NCBI GenBank assembly: GCA_041984235.1
Contig: JBHIYN010000006.1
Location: forward strand, 124,001 to 188,000
From: JBHIYN01 sp041984235
GTDB lineage: Bacteria > Pseudomonadota > Gammaproteobacteria > Ga0077536
Direction of reading: 5' to 3'
DNA length: 64,000 nucleotides
Of the stretch, positions 51,743 through 60,214 are shown one piece after another. Both the position numbers and the translations under genes were made by a program. The notes beneath the pieces were generated by a model that saw nothing but the letters and a program-made list of their open reading frames with translations, did no database searches and was not told the origin of the DNA. Position 1 is the stretch's first letter, and every line of letters begins with the position of its first letter.

Positions 51743-53314
51743 TCAATCGACCAGCTTGAAGGTCGATTTGCGCATGGTCTCGACGAAATCCCCGACCTTC
51801 TGCTGTTCCTGCGCAATCGCGTCGAGGTTCTGCTGCGCGCCCGCTTCGTAGACCACCGGCGTGACGAAAATCACGAGATCGGTCTTGGAATCGCGAAACG
51901 CGCGCGAACGGAACAGCGCGCCCAGGATGGGGATCGAACTGAGGCCCTTGAGGCCGGTGGTATCCCGGCCGAGCTCGCGATCGACGAGACCCGACATGAC
52001 CAGCGTCTCGCCCGACTCGAGCAGGATGTCGGCGGTCGTCCGGCGCGTCAGGAAGCCGGGCGTGTTGCCGACCGCGACCGACTGGTCGACCGCACTGATC
52101 TCGGTCTCCACGCTGGCGCGGATGTTGTTGCGGCGGTCGATCTCGGGCTTGATGTTGAGCAGGATACCGAACTGTTTGAACTCGATCGCAGCCGAGGTCG
52201 GCGTCACGATCTCGATCGGCACCTCGCCGCCGGCGAGGAAGCTGGCCTCACCGCCGCTGCGCGCGACCAGGCGCGGCTCGGCCAGGATCAGCGCGTCGCC
52301 GGAGCTCACCGCGAGATTGATGCGCGAGGTGATCTCGGTGGCGATGCCGAAGTAGCCGAACGACGGCTCGGCCTGGCCGGCGTCGATGCCGGCAAGCTGT
52401 CCCGGCGTATTGGTGCCGCCGAGAATGCTGTTGCCGGCAATGCGCGAGGCGCCGTAACCCTCGGTTGCGGCGAACGCGGCGGCCGGTCCGGCGAAGTTGG
52501 TGCTCCAGTTGATGCCCAGGCTGTCGGTCGCGCTCTTGTTGAACTCGGTGATCTTGATGTGCATCAGCACCATCTTGTCGTCCGGCAGCTCGGTGATCTC
52601 CTTGCGCGTGAGGTCCATGATCTCGGTGTACTTGCCCTGCACCGTCTTGATGGTGTCCTCGTAGCTCTCGTCGACCGTGCCGGTGAGCACGAAATGACCG
52701 CCGACCATGCGGATCTCCAGATCCGGGATGTGGCCGAGCATGGCGTTGACCTCGTTGAAGCGGGTCGACGCGGTGAGGTCGAGAATCTCCGGGTAGGCGG
52801 TCTTGACCGCGGTGACCAGCTCGGAAAAGGCGCCGTCGTACTGCCCGGAAAGTACGATCTTGTCGCCCAGCACGGTCGCTTCGAGCCCCGGAACCTGGCC
52901 CAGCATCTCGTTGACGTAGTTCATTTTCTGGCGCAGTACCGCGCTGTTGACCGAGGCCGCGTAGGCCGAGTCCTCGACCGTGAACTCGAGATTGCTTTCC
53001 TGGCCGTTGCGCAGCCACAGGTGCATCGTGGTCACGCCGGGCGCCTCGCCGAAGACCAGCAGCTGGCCGTTCTTCAGCAGCGACGAGGAAATGATGCTCG
53101 GATTGCCGATCGCGACGCGATCGATGTCCCCGGGTCGCAGGATGCGCATCTCGCCGACCTTCAGCGTGACCGCCGCGGCATCGACGGCGGCAGCCAGCAG
53201 GACCAGCGCAATCAGCGCCAGGTGCAGGCCGCGGCGGCGGCAGCGGGACGCATGGGCGTGCCTCGAATTCGGCATCATGGGTTCAACCTCTGTCCGGTGT
53301 TCTTCACTCAGCAT
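51743..53314 (-). CDS. cpaC: Secretin RcpA/CpaC of the Tad system
   Basis: 523 residues from the ATG at 53314 (GGAG 6 bases upstream; an ATG pair at 53278/53275 with AGAGG is the alternative). Signal peptide (RGLHLALIALVLLAAAVDAAA), an N-terminal pilus-assembly domain (VGEMRILRPGDIDRVAIGNPSIISSSLL...), two BON/KH-like repeats (VLGDKIVLSGQYDGAF; MVGGHFVLTGTVDESYED), then the secretin channel (LGINWSTNF; VPIEIVTPTSAAIEFKQFGILLNIKPEI; ESGETLVMSGLVDRE; PILGALFRSRAF; LVIFVTPVV). It forms the outer-membrane pore for the Flp pilus. Confidence 0.93.
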   Translation of the reverse strand: MLSEEHRTEVEPMMPNSRHAHASRCRRRGLHLALIALVLLAAAVDAAAVTLKVGEMRILRPGDIDRVAIGNPSIISSSLLKNGQLLVFGEAPGVTTMHLWLRNGQESNLEFTVEDSAYAASVNSAVLRQKMNYVNEMLGQVPGLEATVLGDKIVLSGQYDGAFSELVTAVKTAYPEILDLTASTRFNEVNAMLGHIPDLEIRMVGGHFVLTGTVDESYEDTIKTVQGKYTEIMDLTRKEITELPDDKMVLMHIKITEFNKSATDSLGINWSTNFAGPAAAFAATEGYGASRIAGNSILGGTNTPGQLAGIDAGQAEPSFGYFGIATEITSRINLAVSSGDALILAEPRLVARSGGEASFLAGGEVPIEIVTPTSAAIEFKQFGILLNIKPEIDRRNNIRASVETEISAVDQSVAVGNTPGFLTRRTTADILLESGETLVMSGLVDRELGRDTTGLKGLSSIPILGALFRSRAFRDSKTDLVIFVTPVVYEAGAQQNLDAIAQEQQKVGDFVETMRKSTFKLVD

Positions 53315-53332
53315 TACTCACTCCGACCCGCT

Positions 53333-53590
53333 TCAGTCGATCACGGGCAGGCGCCCTACGCGCGCCGCGCCGTCCTTGCTGGAGCCGCCGGTTATCAGTT
53401 CCACGCCCGGCCCGCCATTGCTCGCCGTGCGCGCGTTCTCCGGCGCGACGATGACGTGGTCCGACGCATCGCCAGCGCTGGCCGGGGCTTGGTCCCCGCC
53501 CGCCGGCGACTGCGGGTCCTCTGCCGCCCCTGCCGGCACGGCAAGGCTGGCGACGAACCACGCTGCGATGATCAGGCGGCCGGCGATCAT
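53333..53590 (-). CDS. Small secreted protein with a CpaB-like tail
   Basis: 85 residues, 4 bases after cpaB and 18 before the secretin. Signal peptide MIAGRLIIAAWFVASLAVPAGAA, then about 35 disordered residues rich in Ala, Gly, Pro, Asp, and a C-terminal tail VELITGGSSKDGAARVGRLP. The tail closely mirrors the last residues of the CpaB protein just upstream (IDLIIGGSSTDGVAKSTTL). CpaB/RcpC proteins commonly end in a 'V.vi.GG' strand; this looks like a free periplasmic copy of that strand. I know no named family for it; it may be a regulator or accessory of the CpaB-secretin joint. Confidence 0.65.
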   Translation of the reverse strand: MIAGRLIIAAWFVASLAVPAGAAEDPQSPAGGDQAPASAGDASDHVIVAPENARTASNGGPGVELITGGSSKDGAARVGRLPVID

Positions 53591-53594
53591 GGTC

Positions 53595-55544
53595 TCAGTT
53601 GGTCGCCTTCAGCGTGGTCGACTTGGCCACGCCGTCCGTGCTGGAGCCACCGATAATCAGGTCAATCGAGCGCGAGCCGCCGCCAATCGGCGTGTTCTGC
53701 GCCACCTGCTGCACCTCTTTCGCGCTCAGCACGCGGCCGCTCGCATCGACCACGCGGCCGTTCTCGTCGACCGACAGACCGGCGGCGGCGAGCTGCGCTT
53801 CGCTCAGCAGCCCGTCCTTGGTCATCACCAGCTCGCTCGGGTCGACCACGTTGCCGTCCTTGTCGACGATCTGGCCGTTCTCGTTCAGGCTCAGGCCGGC
53901 GGCGGCGAGATCCGCCTCGTTGATGACGTTGCCGTTGGCGTCGGTGACCAGCTTCGAGGCATCCACCACCCGCCCGCTGGCATCGACGATCTCGCCCTTG
54001 TCGTTGACCGACAGGCCGGCCGCGGCGAGCTGCTCGGCGGTCAGCACTTCGCCGTTGGCGGAGATCGCGAGGCTGTCCGGGTCGACCACCTGGCCGCTGG
54101 CATCGACGATTTCGCCGTTCTCGTTGACCGAGAGCCCGGCGTCGGCGAGCTGCTGGGCTGTCAGTATCTTGCCGTCGGCGGTGGTGACGATTTCCGAGGG
54201 GTCGACGATACGCCCGCTGGCGTCGACGATTTCGCCGTTCTCGTTGACCGAGAGCCCCGACGCGGCGAGCTGCTCCTTGGTCAGGATCTGGCCGTTGGCG
54301 CCGACCACGATGTCCTCGGCCCCGACCACGTTGCCGTCGGCGTCGATGATCTGGCCGCTGGCGTTGACCTTGAGGCCGGCCGCGGCAAGCTCCTTCTTGC
54401 TCATCACGCGACCGTCAGCGGTGACCACCAGGTCGGCCGGGTCGACCACGTTGCCGTCAGCATCGACGAGCTGGCCGTCGGCATTGACGGTGAGGCCCGC
54501 GGCGGCGAGCTGATCGGCACTCATGAGCGTCTTGCCGTCGGCATCGACCAGGTTGCCGCGATCGTCGACGCCGGCCGCAGCGGCAACCCGCGCGCGCTGC
54601 GCCTCGGCCGCCTCGGCCATCTCGAAGGCATTGCTGAACAGGTCCTGCGCGGACACCGTGGAGAAGCTGGCCGCGCCTTCGTCGTCGCGGTTGCGCAGCA
54701 CGGCGAGTATGTCGCCCTTGTCCAGCGCTGTGGTGATCAGTGCCGCCTCGCGCGGGCTGACGTCCAGCGTCACGGTGCTGTAGTTGCGCTCGGAGCGCGG
54801 CTGAGGATAGCGTAGCTGGTCGAGATTCTCGCGGTAGGGATCGCGGCCGGTGGCGAGCACGCGCACGTTCTGCAGCACCGGCAGGATGACGTCTTTCGGC
54901 AGCGCATTGGCGACCAGCTGCTGGATGTCGGTGTCATCGGTGCTGGCCCCGCGCGCCGCGTCGAGCAGCGACTCGGGGATAGCGTCGCGCAGCTCACCCG
55001 GGATCTCGTCGACCAGGTTGGCGGTGATGAAACCGGAGGAGAAACCGGAGAACCCCGAGGGAATGTTGACGAACAGGTCGATGTGATTGCCGGGACGGAT
55101 GAAGCCCGCAACCGAGTTGACCTCGTCGACCTGCACGGTCAGCGCGCGGCGGCCAATCGGGATCGAGTCGGAAAAGTCGACCGGGAAGCTGTCGTCCAGG
55201 AAGCTCTTCAGCAGCGGCTTGCCGGCCGCGACCTCGACCTCCACGGTGCGACCGAGGTAGCGCTCGAAGTCCGCGGCGCGGATGGCGTCACTGTGCGCGA
55301 ACTCGCCCGGCACCTTGCGCTGCGAGAGGAATTCCCGCCGCAGCACCGCGCCTTTCGGCAGGTCGCGTGCCGCGACCAGCAGCTGCACCGCACCGCGGTC
55401 ACGCCCGGCGTATTTCTCGAACAGCGCGCTGCGCTCACTCTTGAGGTAGATGTAGGACAACGCCGCGGCGGCCAGGCCGAAGCCGATGGCGCCAATCAAC
55501 AACGGGATCCCAAACGCGCTCTTGCTTTCGCCTACGTCCGCCAT
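53595..55544 (-). CDS. cpaB: CpaB/RcpC pilus assembly protein with long C-terminal repeat domain
   Basis: 649 residues, more than twice the usual 250-320. Residues 13-33 form a membrane helix; ~50-110 a SAF-like domain (LLVAARDLPKGAVLRREFLSQRKVPGEF); ~150-300 the RcpC domain (RRALTVQVDEVNSVAGFIRPGNHIDLFV; STVTLDVSPREAALITTALDKGDILAVLRN). From residue 346 follow six ~40-residue repeats plus a partial seventh, then the tail IDLIIGGSSTDGVAKSTTL. CpaB is periplasmic, tied to the secretin; the repeats would add a long acidic rod or ligand-binding array. Positions of the catalytic part are normal, so it should still work in the Tad machine. Confidence 0.9.
   Translation of the reverse strand: MADVGESKSAFGIPLLIGAIGFGLAAAALSYIYLKSERSALFEKYAGRDRGAVQLLVAARDLPKGAVLRREFLSQRKVPGEFAHSDAIRAADFERYLGRTVEVEVAAGKPLLKSFLDDSFPVDFSDSIPIGRRALTVQVDEVNSVAGFIRPGNHIDLFVNIPSGFSGFSSGFITANLVDEIPGELRDAIPESLLDAARGASTDDTDIQQLVANALPKDVILPVLQNVRVLATGRDPYRENLDQLRYPQPRSERNYSTVTLDVSPREAALITTALDKGDILAVLRNRDDEGAASFSTVSAQDLFSNAFEMAEAAEAQRARVAAAAGVDDRGNLVDADGKTLMSADQLAAAGLTVNADGQLVDADGNVVDPADLVVTADGRVMSKKELAAAGLKVNASGQIIDADGNVVGAEDIVVGANGQILTKEQLAASGLSVNENGEIVDASGRIVDPSEIVTTADGKILTAQQLADAGLSVNENGEIVDASGQVVDPDSLAISANGEVLTAEQLAAAGLSVNDKGEIVDASGRVVDASKLVTDANGNVINEADLAAAGLSLNENGQIVDKDGNVVDPSELVMTKDGLLSEAQLAAAGLSVDENGRVVDASGRVLSAKEVQQVAQNTPIGGGSRSIDLIIGGSSTDGVAKSTTLKATN
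53697..54509 (-). repeat. ~120-bp coding tandem repeats in cpaB
   Basis: Six near-complete 39-40 codon units and a partial seventh. Each begins LAAAGLSVN-xxG-xIVDASG, then V-V-D-x3-L-V-x2-A-N/D-G-x-V-L-x3-Q/E. Units are clearly related but diverged in DNA sequence, so the array is old rather than a recent expansion. Gly/Asp pairs at regular spacing suggest beta-turn or metal-binding loops. Confidence 0.88.
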
Positions 55545-55654
55545 GCGGTTCGTGCCCTCCGTGTACCGGGGCGCGTTTGCCCGCGGCTGATTTCTTGTTC
55601 GTTCACACCGGGTGGCGCCCCCTGCACCACCGGGCGGTCGACGTCATGCCACCG

Positions 55655-56104
55655 TCAGAACGGCGATATGGCGTCCTGCGCCATCTGCAACGCGATGTCG
55701 TCCAGGCTTTCCATGTCCCCCAGCAAATCGCTGATGTCGTTGAACGCGGAATAGGCGTCCTCGAACGGCTGCAGGGCCGCGGTCACGTTGTCCTGCACCG
55801 GGTCTATGGTCAGCCGTTCCAGGGTGGCATCGTCGATTTCCGGATCGAGGTTCAGGCCCTCGAGATATTCCCGCAGCTCGGGCCCCGTATCGAACTCGGG
55901 CAGCGGTGACATCGACAGCGAATAGGAATAACCGCGGTACTTGTTCTTCATCACCGCGGCGAGGTCGAGCAACACGTCGCCGCCGGGTCCGGCCAGCATC
56001 ATCACGCCAAACGCCAGCACCACGGTGTACTCGACCATCCCCTGGCCCAGCATCCGCCGCGCACTAAGCGTTTTCTTTTCAACCCGTTGGCGCAAGGATT
56101 TCAC
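55655..56104 (-). CDS. Second Flp-type prepilin-like protein
   Basis: 149 residues from a GTG at 56104 that overlaps the stop of the gene before (GTGA). N-terminal leader with a full class III prepilin site: G20|Q-G-M-V-E25-Y26, then a hydrophobic helix TVVLAFGVMMLAGPGG. The remaining ~100 residues are acidic and helical (DPEIDDATLERLTIDPVQDNVTAALQPFEDAYSAFNDISDLLGD), much longer than an Flp pilin (~60-80). It is probably a minor pilin or pseudopilin with an exposed domain. Lies between the secreted accessory gene and cpaB. Confidence 0.75.
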   Translation of the reverse strand: MKSLRQRVEKKTLSARRMLGQGMVEYTVVLAFGVMMLAGPGGDVLLDLAAVMKNKYRGYSYSLSMSPLPEFDTGPELREYLEGLNLDPEIDDATLERLTIDPVQDNVTAALQPFEDAYSAFNDISDLLGDMESLDDIALQMAQDAISPF

Positions 56105-56799
56105 AGCAAATCGTGTTTGACCGAGTTTAGCACTATATGTGAGCCGTCACGACCACTCTTGATGGTGATGATGACCTGCTCGCGGCCGCGCCGGAAACTC
56201 AGGGCGTGCATGCCATCGTGCGCCATCGCCTGGTCGATGTCGACACGCCAGCCGTCGTAGTGGTTGCGGTAGAAATCGACGTTGCTGCGCAGCGAGAACT
56301 CGTTGACCAGCATGGCGGTCTGGGCCGACTTGCCGGCGTCGTCACTGAGCACGTTGGAGAGCACTTCGCTGCCGTCCATCGCGGGCGGCTCGGGCGCGCG
56401 CACCGGGCCGTCACCCGGGTCGGGCAGGCGCCCCAGGGCGAGGTAGCCGAACGAGCCGTCGACCGCGTGCGGCTGTACCTGCACGGTCATGACGTAACCG
56501 TCCTCGACACGCGTCACCAGGTGCCAGGGCGCGATGGCGTCGGGCTCGTACGCGTAGCCGGGCGCCTTCGGCGACGGCGGCTCGGCCCACAGCTCCTTGT
56601 AGAACTCGACCACTTCCTCGACGTCGTCATCACTGATGAAGGCGCGCACCGACATGTTGCGGCCCTGCACCGTCATGTCGTTGGAAACGATGCTGACCCG
56701 GGCGTCCCTGGGCGCCGGGAAGTCGGGCGGGCGCGCCGCCGTGGCGGCGCTGGCGAGCAGCAGCACGGCGGCGAGCGTGATGCGGGTGCGCAGGTGCAT
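56101..56799 (-). CDS. Hypothetical secreted protein of the Tad operon
   Basis: 232 residues. The start at 56799 forms a TAATG overlap with the TadE-like gene upstream; an ATG at 56811 would add four residues. Signal peptide MHLRTRITLAAVLLLASAATAA. The mature part has a beta-rich look with VSIVSNDMTVQGRNMSVRAFISDDDVEEVVEFYKELW, the first half resembling periplasmic pilus-assembly accessory domains, and VDFYRNHYDGWRVDI near the end, repeated in type (a 'Y...W' helix). I do not recognise the family. Its coupling to pseudopilin genes on both sides suggests a periplasmic assembly factor. Confidence 0.65.
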   Translation of the reverse strand: MHLRTRITLAAVLLLASAATAARPPDFPAPRDARVSIVSNDMTVQGRNMSVRAFISDDDVEEVVEFYKELWAEPPSPKAPGYAYEPDAIAPWHLVTRVEDGYVMTVQVQPHAVDGSFGYLALGRLPDPGDGPVRAPEPPAMDGSEVLSNVLSDDAGKSAQTAMLVNEFSLRSNVDFYRNHYDGWRVDIDQAMAHDGMHALSFRRGREQVIITIKSGRDGSHIVLNSVKHDLL

Positions 56800-58025
56800 T
56801 ACAGGGTGCATGGCGAATGTGACAGTTGCGGATCCAGGGCCTGCACGTCGTCGTCCCACACGCAGCGGCCGCTGTCGTCGCAGGCGTGCGCACCGAGGCG
56901 CTCGTCCGGATCCTCGCCGTCGACCGAGAGGCGGTCCGGGTGCACCACGTCGCCGTCCACGTAGCCCAGCCAGAGGTGCCCCTCGGGCGCGGCCAGCGGC
57001 GACTTGATCAGGGGATCGGGAGGCTCCGAGGGACCGCCCGGGTCGCAGCGCGAGAGCTCCGGCGCGATGAAGCTGATCAGGTCCCAGATCTCGGACAGGC
57101 CCGGCAGGTTGAGCAGCTCGTTGACCAGGGTCGAGGGCGTCGCGCCGCCGACCTGCAGGTAGGTGTGCGCGGTGCCGCCGGCATTCCAGCCGTCGGCGAG
57201 CACGCCGGCCTTGGCATTGAAGCCGAGCAGGTAGGTCGACTTGTCGCCCGCCGTACGGCCGAGCTCGCCGCTCTCGCGCATGCCGACGCCGTTGTTGTAG
57301 ACCGCGCCCATCATGTCGAAATTGACGCGCGTGTAACCGTCGGTGTTCATCGCCTTGAACCCGGCGCTGCCGGCAAACGGCTCGCCGGCGCCCGGCAGCA
57401 CGCTGCCGTCGGACTGGTTGTTGCGTGAGAAGGAGTCGAGCAGGTTGATAATCGCCGAGACCGCGTCGAACCCGATCTGGACGATGTCGATCAGGGTGTA
57501 CAGCCACTCGCCGACGTCGACGCCGAAAATCTCGATCGAGGGGGTGTCGTCGTCGGTCGCGGTCTTGTCCTCGTCGACATCGATCACGCCGGTGTACAGC
57601 GGCAGGCCGCGGTAGTCGGTCCACATCGTGTTCGGCGTGTACTCCTCGAACATGTCCGCGCCGCGCACGGTGCGGATGGCGCCGGCCCCGGCAGTCGCCG
57701 GATTGTCGGTCTCGTAGAACCCGACCCGGCTCATGGTGCGCACGCGCGCCTCGTTCAGGGTCTCGGCCTGGGTCTTTTCCGGGATGATGAAGCCGGCGTC
57801 ACCGCTGTTGAAGTTCTCGAGGATGCCGCGGTCGTCGATGTCGTTGTACCAGACGGTGTACTCCCAGGCCTGGTAGCGGGCGGCCTGGATGGCCGAGTGT
57901 TTCATGTCGATGTACTTGCCGAACATCGGGATGAACACGAACAGCGGCAGCAGGACGAAAGCAGCGGCAATGACGAACTCGGTCATCGCCTGCCCGCCGC
58001 TGCGTTGTCGTGTGATCGCAGGCAT
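56799..58025 (-). CDS. TadE-like pseudopilin with large domain
   Basis: 408 residues. Short basic leader, then G11|Q-A-M-T-E16-F and helix VIAAAFVLLPLFVFIPMF, the TadE motif. The exposed part is very long, with QAARYQAWEYTVWYNDIDDRG just after the helix and acidic, Asp-rich loops (VDEDKTATDDDTPS; VDGEDPDERLGAHACDDSGRCVWDDD) and several Cys near the end that may pair. Typical TadE proteins have 130-200 residues. It is 4 bases downstream of the TadG-like gene. Confidence 0.82.
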   Translation of the reverse strand: MPAITRQRSGGQAMTEFVIAAAFVLLPLFVFIPMFGKYIDMKHSAIQAARYQAWEYTVWYNDIDDRGILENFNSGDAGFIIPEKTQAETLNEARVRTMSRVGFYETDNPATAGAGAIRTVRGADMFEEYTPNTMWTDYRGLPLYTGVIDVDEDKTATDDDTPSIEIFGVDVGEWLYTLIDIVQIGFDAVSAIINLLDSFSRNNQSDGSVLPGAGEPFAGSAGFKAMNTDGYTRVNFDMMGAVYNNGVGMRESGELGRTAGDKSTYLLGFNAKAGVLADGWNAGGTAHTYLQVGGATPSTLVNELLNLPGLSEIWDLISFIAPELSRCDPGGPSEPPDPLIKSPLAAPEGHLWLGYVDGDVVHPDRLSVDGEDPDERLGAHACDDSGRCVWDDDVQALDPQLSHSPCTL

Positions 58026-58028
58026 CGC

Positions 58029-60182
58029 TCAGAACCCCAGCGCCGAGGCCATCCAGTTGACCAGGCCGTCGAGCGAACCGAAGGAGATGCCCTGGGCCAG
58101 CTCGCCGTGCTGCAGCAGCAGCGCGATGACGCGGTCCGCGTGACTGGTCTCGATCAGGCGCGCCTGCCAGTAGGGGTTGAAGGCGCTGCCGTGCTCGACG
58201 TAACCGTCGCCGCGCGCGAAGTAGTCGATGTCGAGCGGACGGTCGAAATGGACCTCCGACTTGGCTACCGCGGACAGCGAGGTGTCGCCGAACGCCTCGT
58301 CGAGCTCGAAACGGCCGGCCGGCCGTGCACCGGCATGGTCGTCGTAGTGCTCTTCCTCGAAGTCCTCCTCGTCGAGCGTGAGCGCGGCAATGAAGAACGG
58401 GCCGCCGGTCTTGTACAGCGGCTCCGCGCCGGTGGTGTCGATGTAGCGCGGCAGGCCCTTGTAGGAACTGCCGACGTTGCGATCCGGAAACACCGTCGGC
58501 TGCGAATAGATGCCCGAAGCCGGCAGGCTGGGCGGGTAGTACCAGCCGAGCAGGCGCTGCGCGGCGTGGCCGTAGGCATCGTTCGGGATGGGGCCGGTGG
58601 GGGTGTCGAAGGGCAGTCCGAGATCGACCTCGGTGCCCATGTGCTGCGGCGCCGAGGTCAGCGCATTCTTCTTGGTGCCGGTCGACTTGCCGCTCCACAC
58701 GAAGGCCGCCCCCAGCGGCGCGGAGGTCGGGAAGGAGCCGTCGTAGATAACGACATCGGCGTCGTCCTCGACCGACTCGCACTCGGGCTCGTCGTCGTCG
58801 TTGTCGGGATCGTCGTCCAGGGTCGGATCGGTACAACCCTCACCGCTGCCGCCGAAGCCGAAGCCGATGAACATGCGCTCGTCGGCGACCTGCATCACGA
58901 CATCGGCGCTGATGAGGTCAATCTTGCCGACGAAGGGAATCTTGATCCAGGCGTCGAAGCCGCCGCCGCCGCGGAAGCCGAGGTCAAAGTTGGTCGCGTC
59001 GGCGCTCGACCAGGCGAACAGGTCGCCGGAGGCCTTGTCCTTGTCGGCACCGGCCAGCGGGAAGGTCACGCGCAGCTCGCTGCCGCCTTCGCGCAGCATG
59101 CGGAAACGGACCTGGATGTAGAAATTGACGTCGGCGCCGATGACGCCGAAGTCGACCCCGCCGCCGAGCTCGAAGCCCAGCCAGCCGCCGTCATAGACAC
59201 CAAACTCACCGTAGCCCGAGACCGGGCCGACACCAAAGCTGACCCGCTCCGGCCGCGGCAGCAGGCCGGCCTCGGCCATCAGCTCGAAGAAATTGATGAT
59301 CCAGCCGCGCCCGGTGAGATCCGGATCGTCGTGGTAGGGCGGGTTGTGCCAGCCCTTGGTAAAGGGATCGCCGGAGTTGTGGATGAGGGCGGCGAGGCGC
59401 CCGTAGCCGCCGGCATCGGTCTCGCCGGCGGTGTCGGCCTGCCACTCCTCCTTCGGCGTGGCCTCGGCCGCCGGATTGTAGGACTGGGTGAATTTCTCGG
59501 TCACCGGCACCGGCAGCCCGCCGTAGCTCGCCAGGTGCGCGAGCAGCATCAGCATGCCGTAGCCGGACATGTGGGCCCCGTCCGGGGCGTTGGCGTCGAT
59601 CGACTCCTCGAGCATGCCCAGCGTGTTGATGATGCTGGCCAGGTGCAGGATCTGCTGCGATATGCCGTACGCCTTGTTGACGTTGTGGTTGACCGCGGTC
59701 ATGGCCTTGGCATAGCCGCGCATGATCGTGACGAAAATCCCGCCCGGGACCTGGAAAGCCGTCGCCAGTGGCGTGAGGACGGCATTCGAGATGCCGAGCG
59801 TGGGCCCGGTCAGGTACTTGTTGTACTCGAGCAGGAAATCGCCGATCGACTTCCAGTGGTAGGCCCAGGAGGCCATGCCGATGGCCTGGCCGATGGCGAC
59901 CTCGTTGGCGACCATCGCGCGGTTGGTGTAGGCGGCGAAGTTGAGGTCGCGTGCCTCGACGGTGGAAACGCCGAACGCCAGCGCATCGGCCGCGTTCTGC
60001 ATCTCCATCTTGTCACCGGTCAGGCGTCCGGTGCGGTACAGGGAGAGCGCCGCCACCACCAGGACGACGGCAAACAGGTAGGTCATCACCGCGGCCTGGC
60101 CGCGCTGGCGTTGCCTGCGGCCGTGGCGCGGGACTTCGCGCCCCCGTGCGGGAGGTGCCGGCGACGTTCCTCGTGCTGTCAC
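58029..60182 (-). CDS. TadG-like large pilus-associated protein
   Basis: 717 residues from a GTG at 60182. Basic N-terminus, then RGQAAVMTYLFAVVLVVAALSLYRTGRLTGDKMEMQNAADALAFGVSTVEARDLNFAAYTNRAMVANE: the Q-A-A-V-M-T-Y site has Met where the prepilin Glu should be, and MEMQNAADALAFG is the TadG-like 'pilus-associated' helix. The remaining ~600 residues form a glycine-rich and beta-rich extracytoplasmic part (GFRGGGGFDAWIKIPFVG), with an acidic Asp-rich insert (DPTLDDDPDNDDDEPECE). No vWA domain motif was found. Lies between flp and the TadE-like gene. Confidence 0.78.
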   Translation of the reverse strand: MTARGTSPAPPARGREVPRHGRRQRQRGQAAVMTYLFAVVLVVAALSLYRTGRLTGDKMEMQNAADALAFGVSTVEARDLNFAAYTNRAMVANEVAIGQAIGMASWAYHWKSIGDFLLEYNKYLTGPTLGISNAVLTPLATAFQVPGGIFVTIMRGYAKAMTAVNHNVNKAYGISQQILHLASIINTLGMLEESIDANAPDGAHMSGYGMLMLLAHLASYGGLPVPVTEKFTQSYNPAAEATPKEEWQADTAGETDAGGYGRLAALIHNSGDPFTKGWHNPPYHDDPDLTGRGWIINFFELMAEAGLLPRPERVSFGVGPVSGYGEFGVYDGGWLGFELGGGVDFGVIGADVNFYIQVRFRMLREGGSELRVTFPLAGADKDKASGDLFAWSSADATNFDLGFRGGGGFDAWIKIPFVGKIDLISADVVMQVADERMFIGFGFGGSGEGCTDPTLDDDPDNDDDEPECESVEDDADVVIYDGSFPTSAPLGAAFVWSGKSTGTKKNALTSAPQHMGTEVDLGLPFDTPTGPIPNDAYGHAAQRLLGWYYPPSLPASGIYSQPTVFPDRNVGSSYKGLPRYIDTTGAEPLYKTGGPFFIAALTLDEEDFEEEHYDDHAGARPAGRFELDEAFGDTSLSAVAKSEVHFDRPLDIDYFARGDGYVEHGSAFNPYWQARLIETSHADRVIALLLQHGELAQGISFGSLDGLVNWMASALGF

Positions 60183-60214
60183 GGGTTACGCCGCCGGCCG
60201 GGATCTCCTCGGGC

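Noticed and set aside
53697..54509. Possible CRISPR-like array
   Set aside because: The ~120-bp units are in frame, diverged, lack short identical repeats with unique spacers, and encode protein repeats of CpaB.
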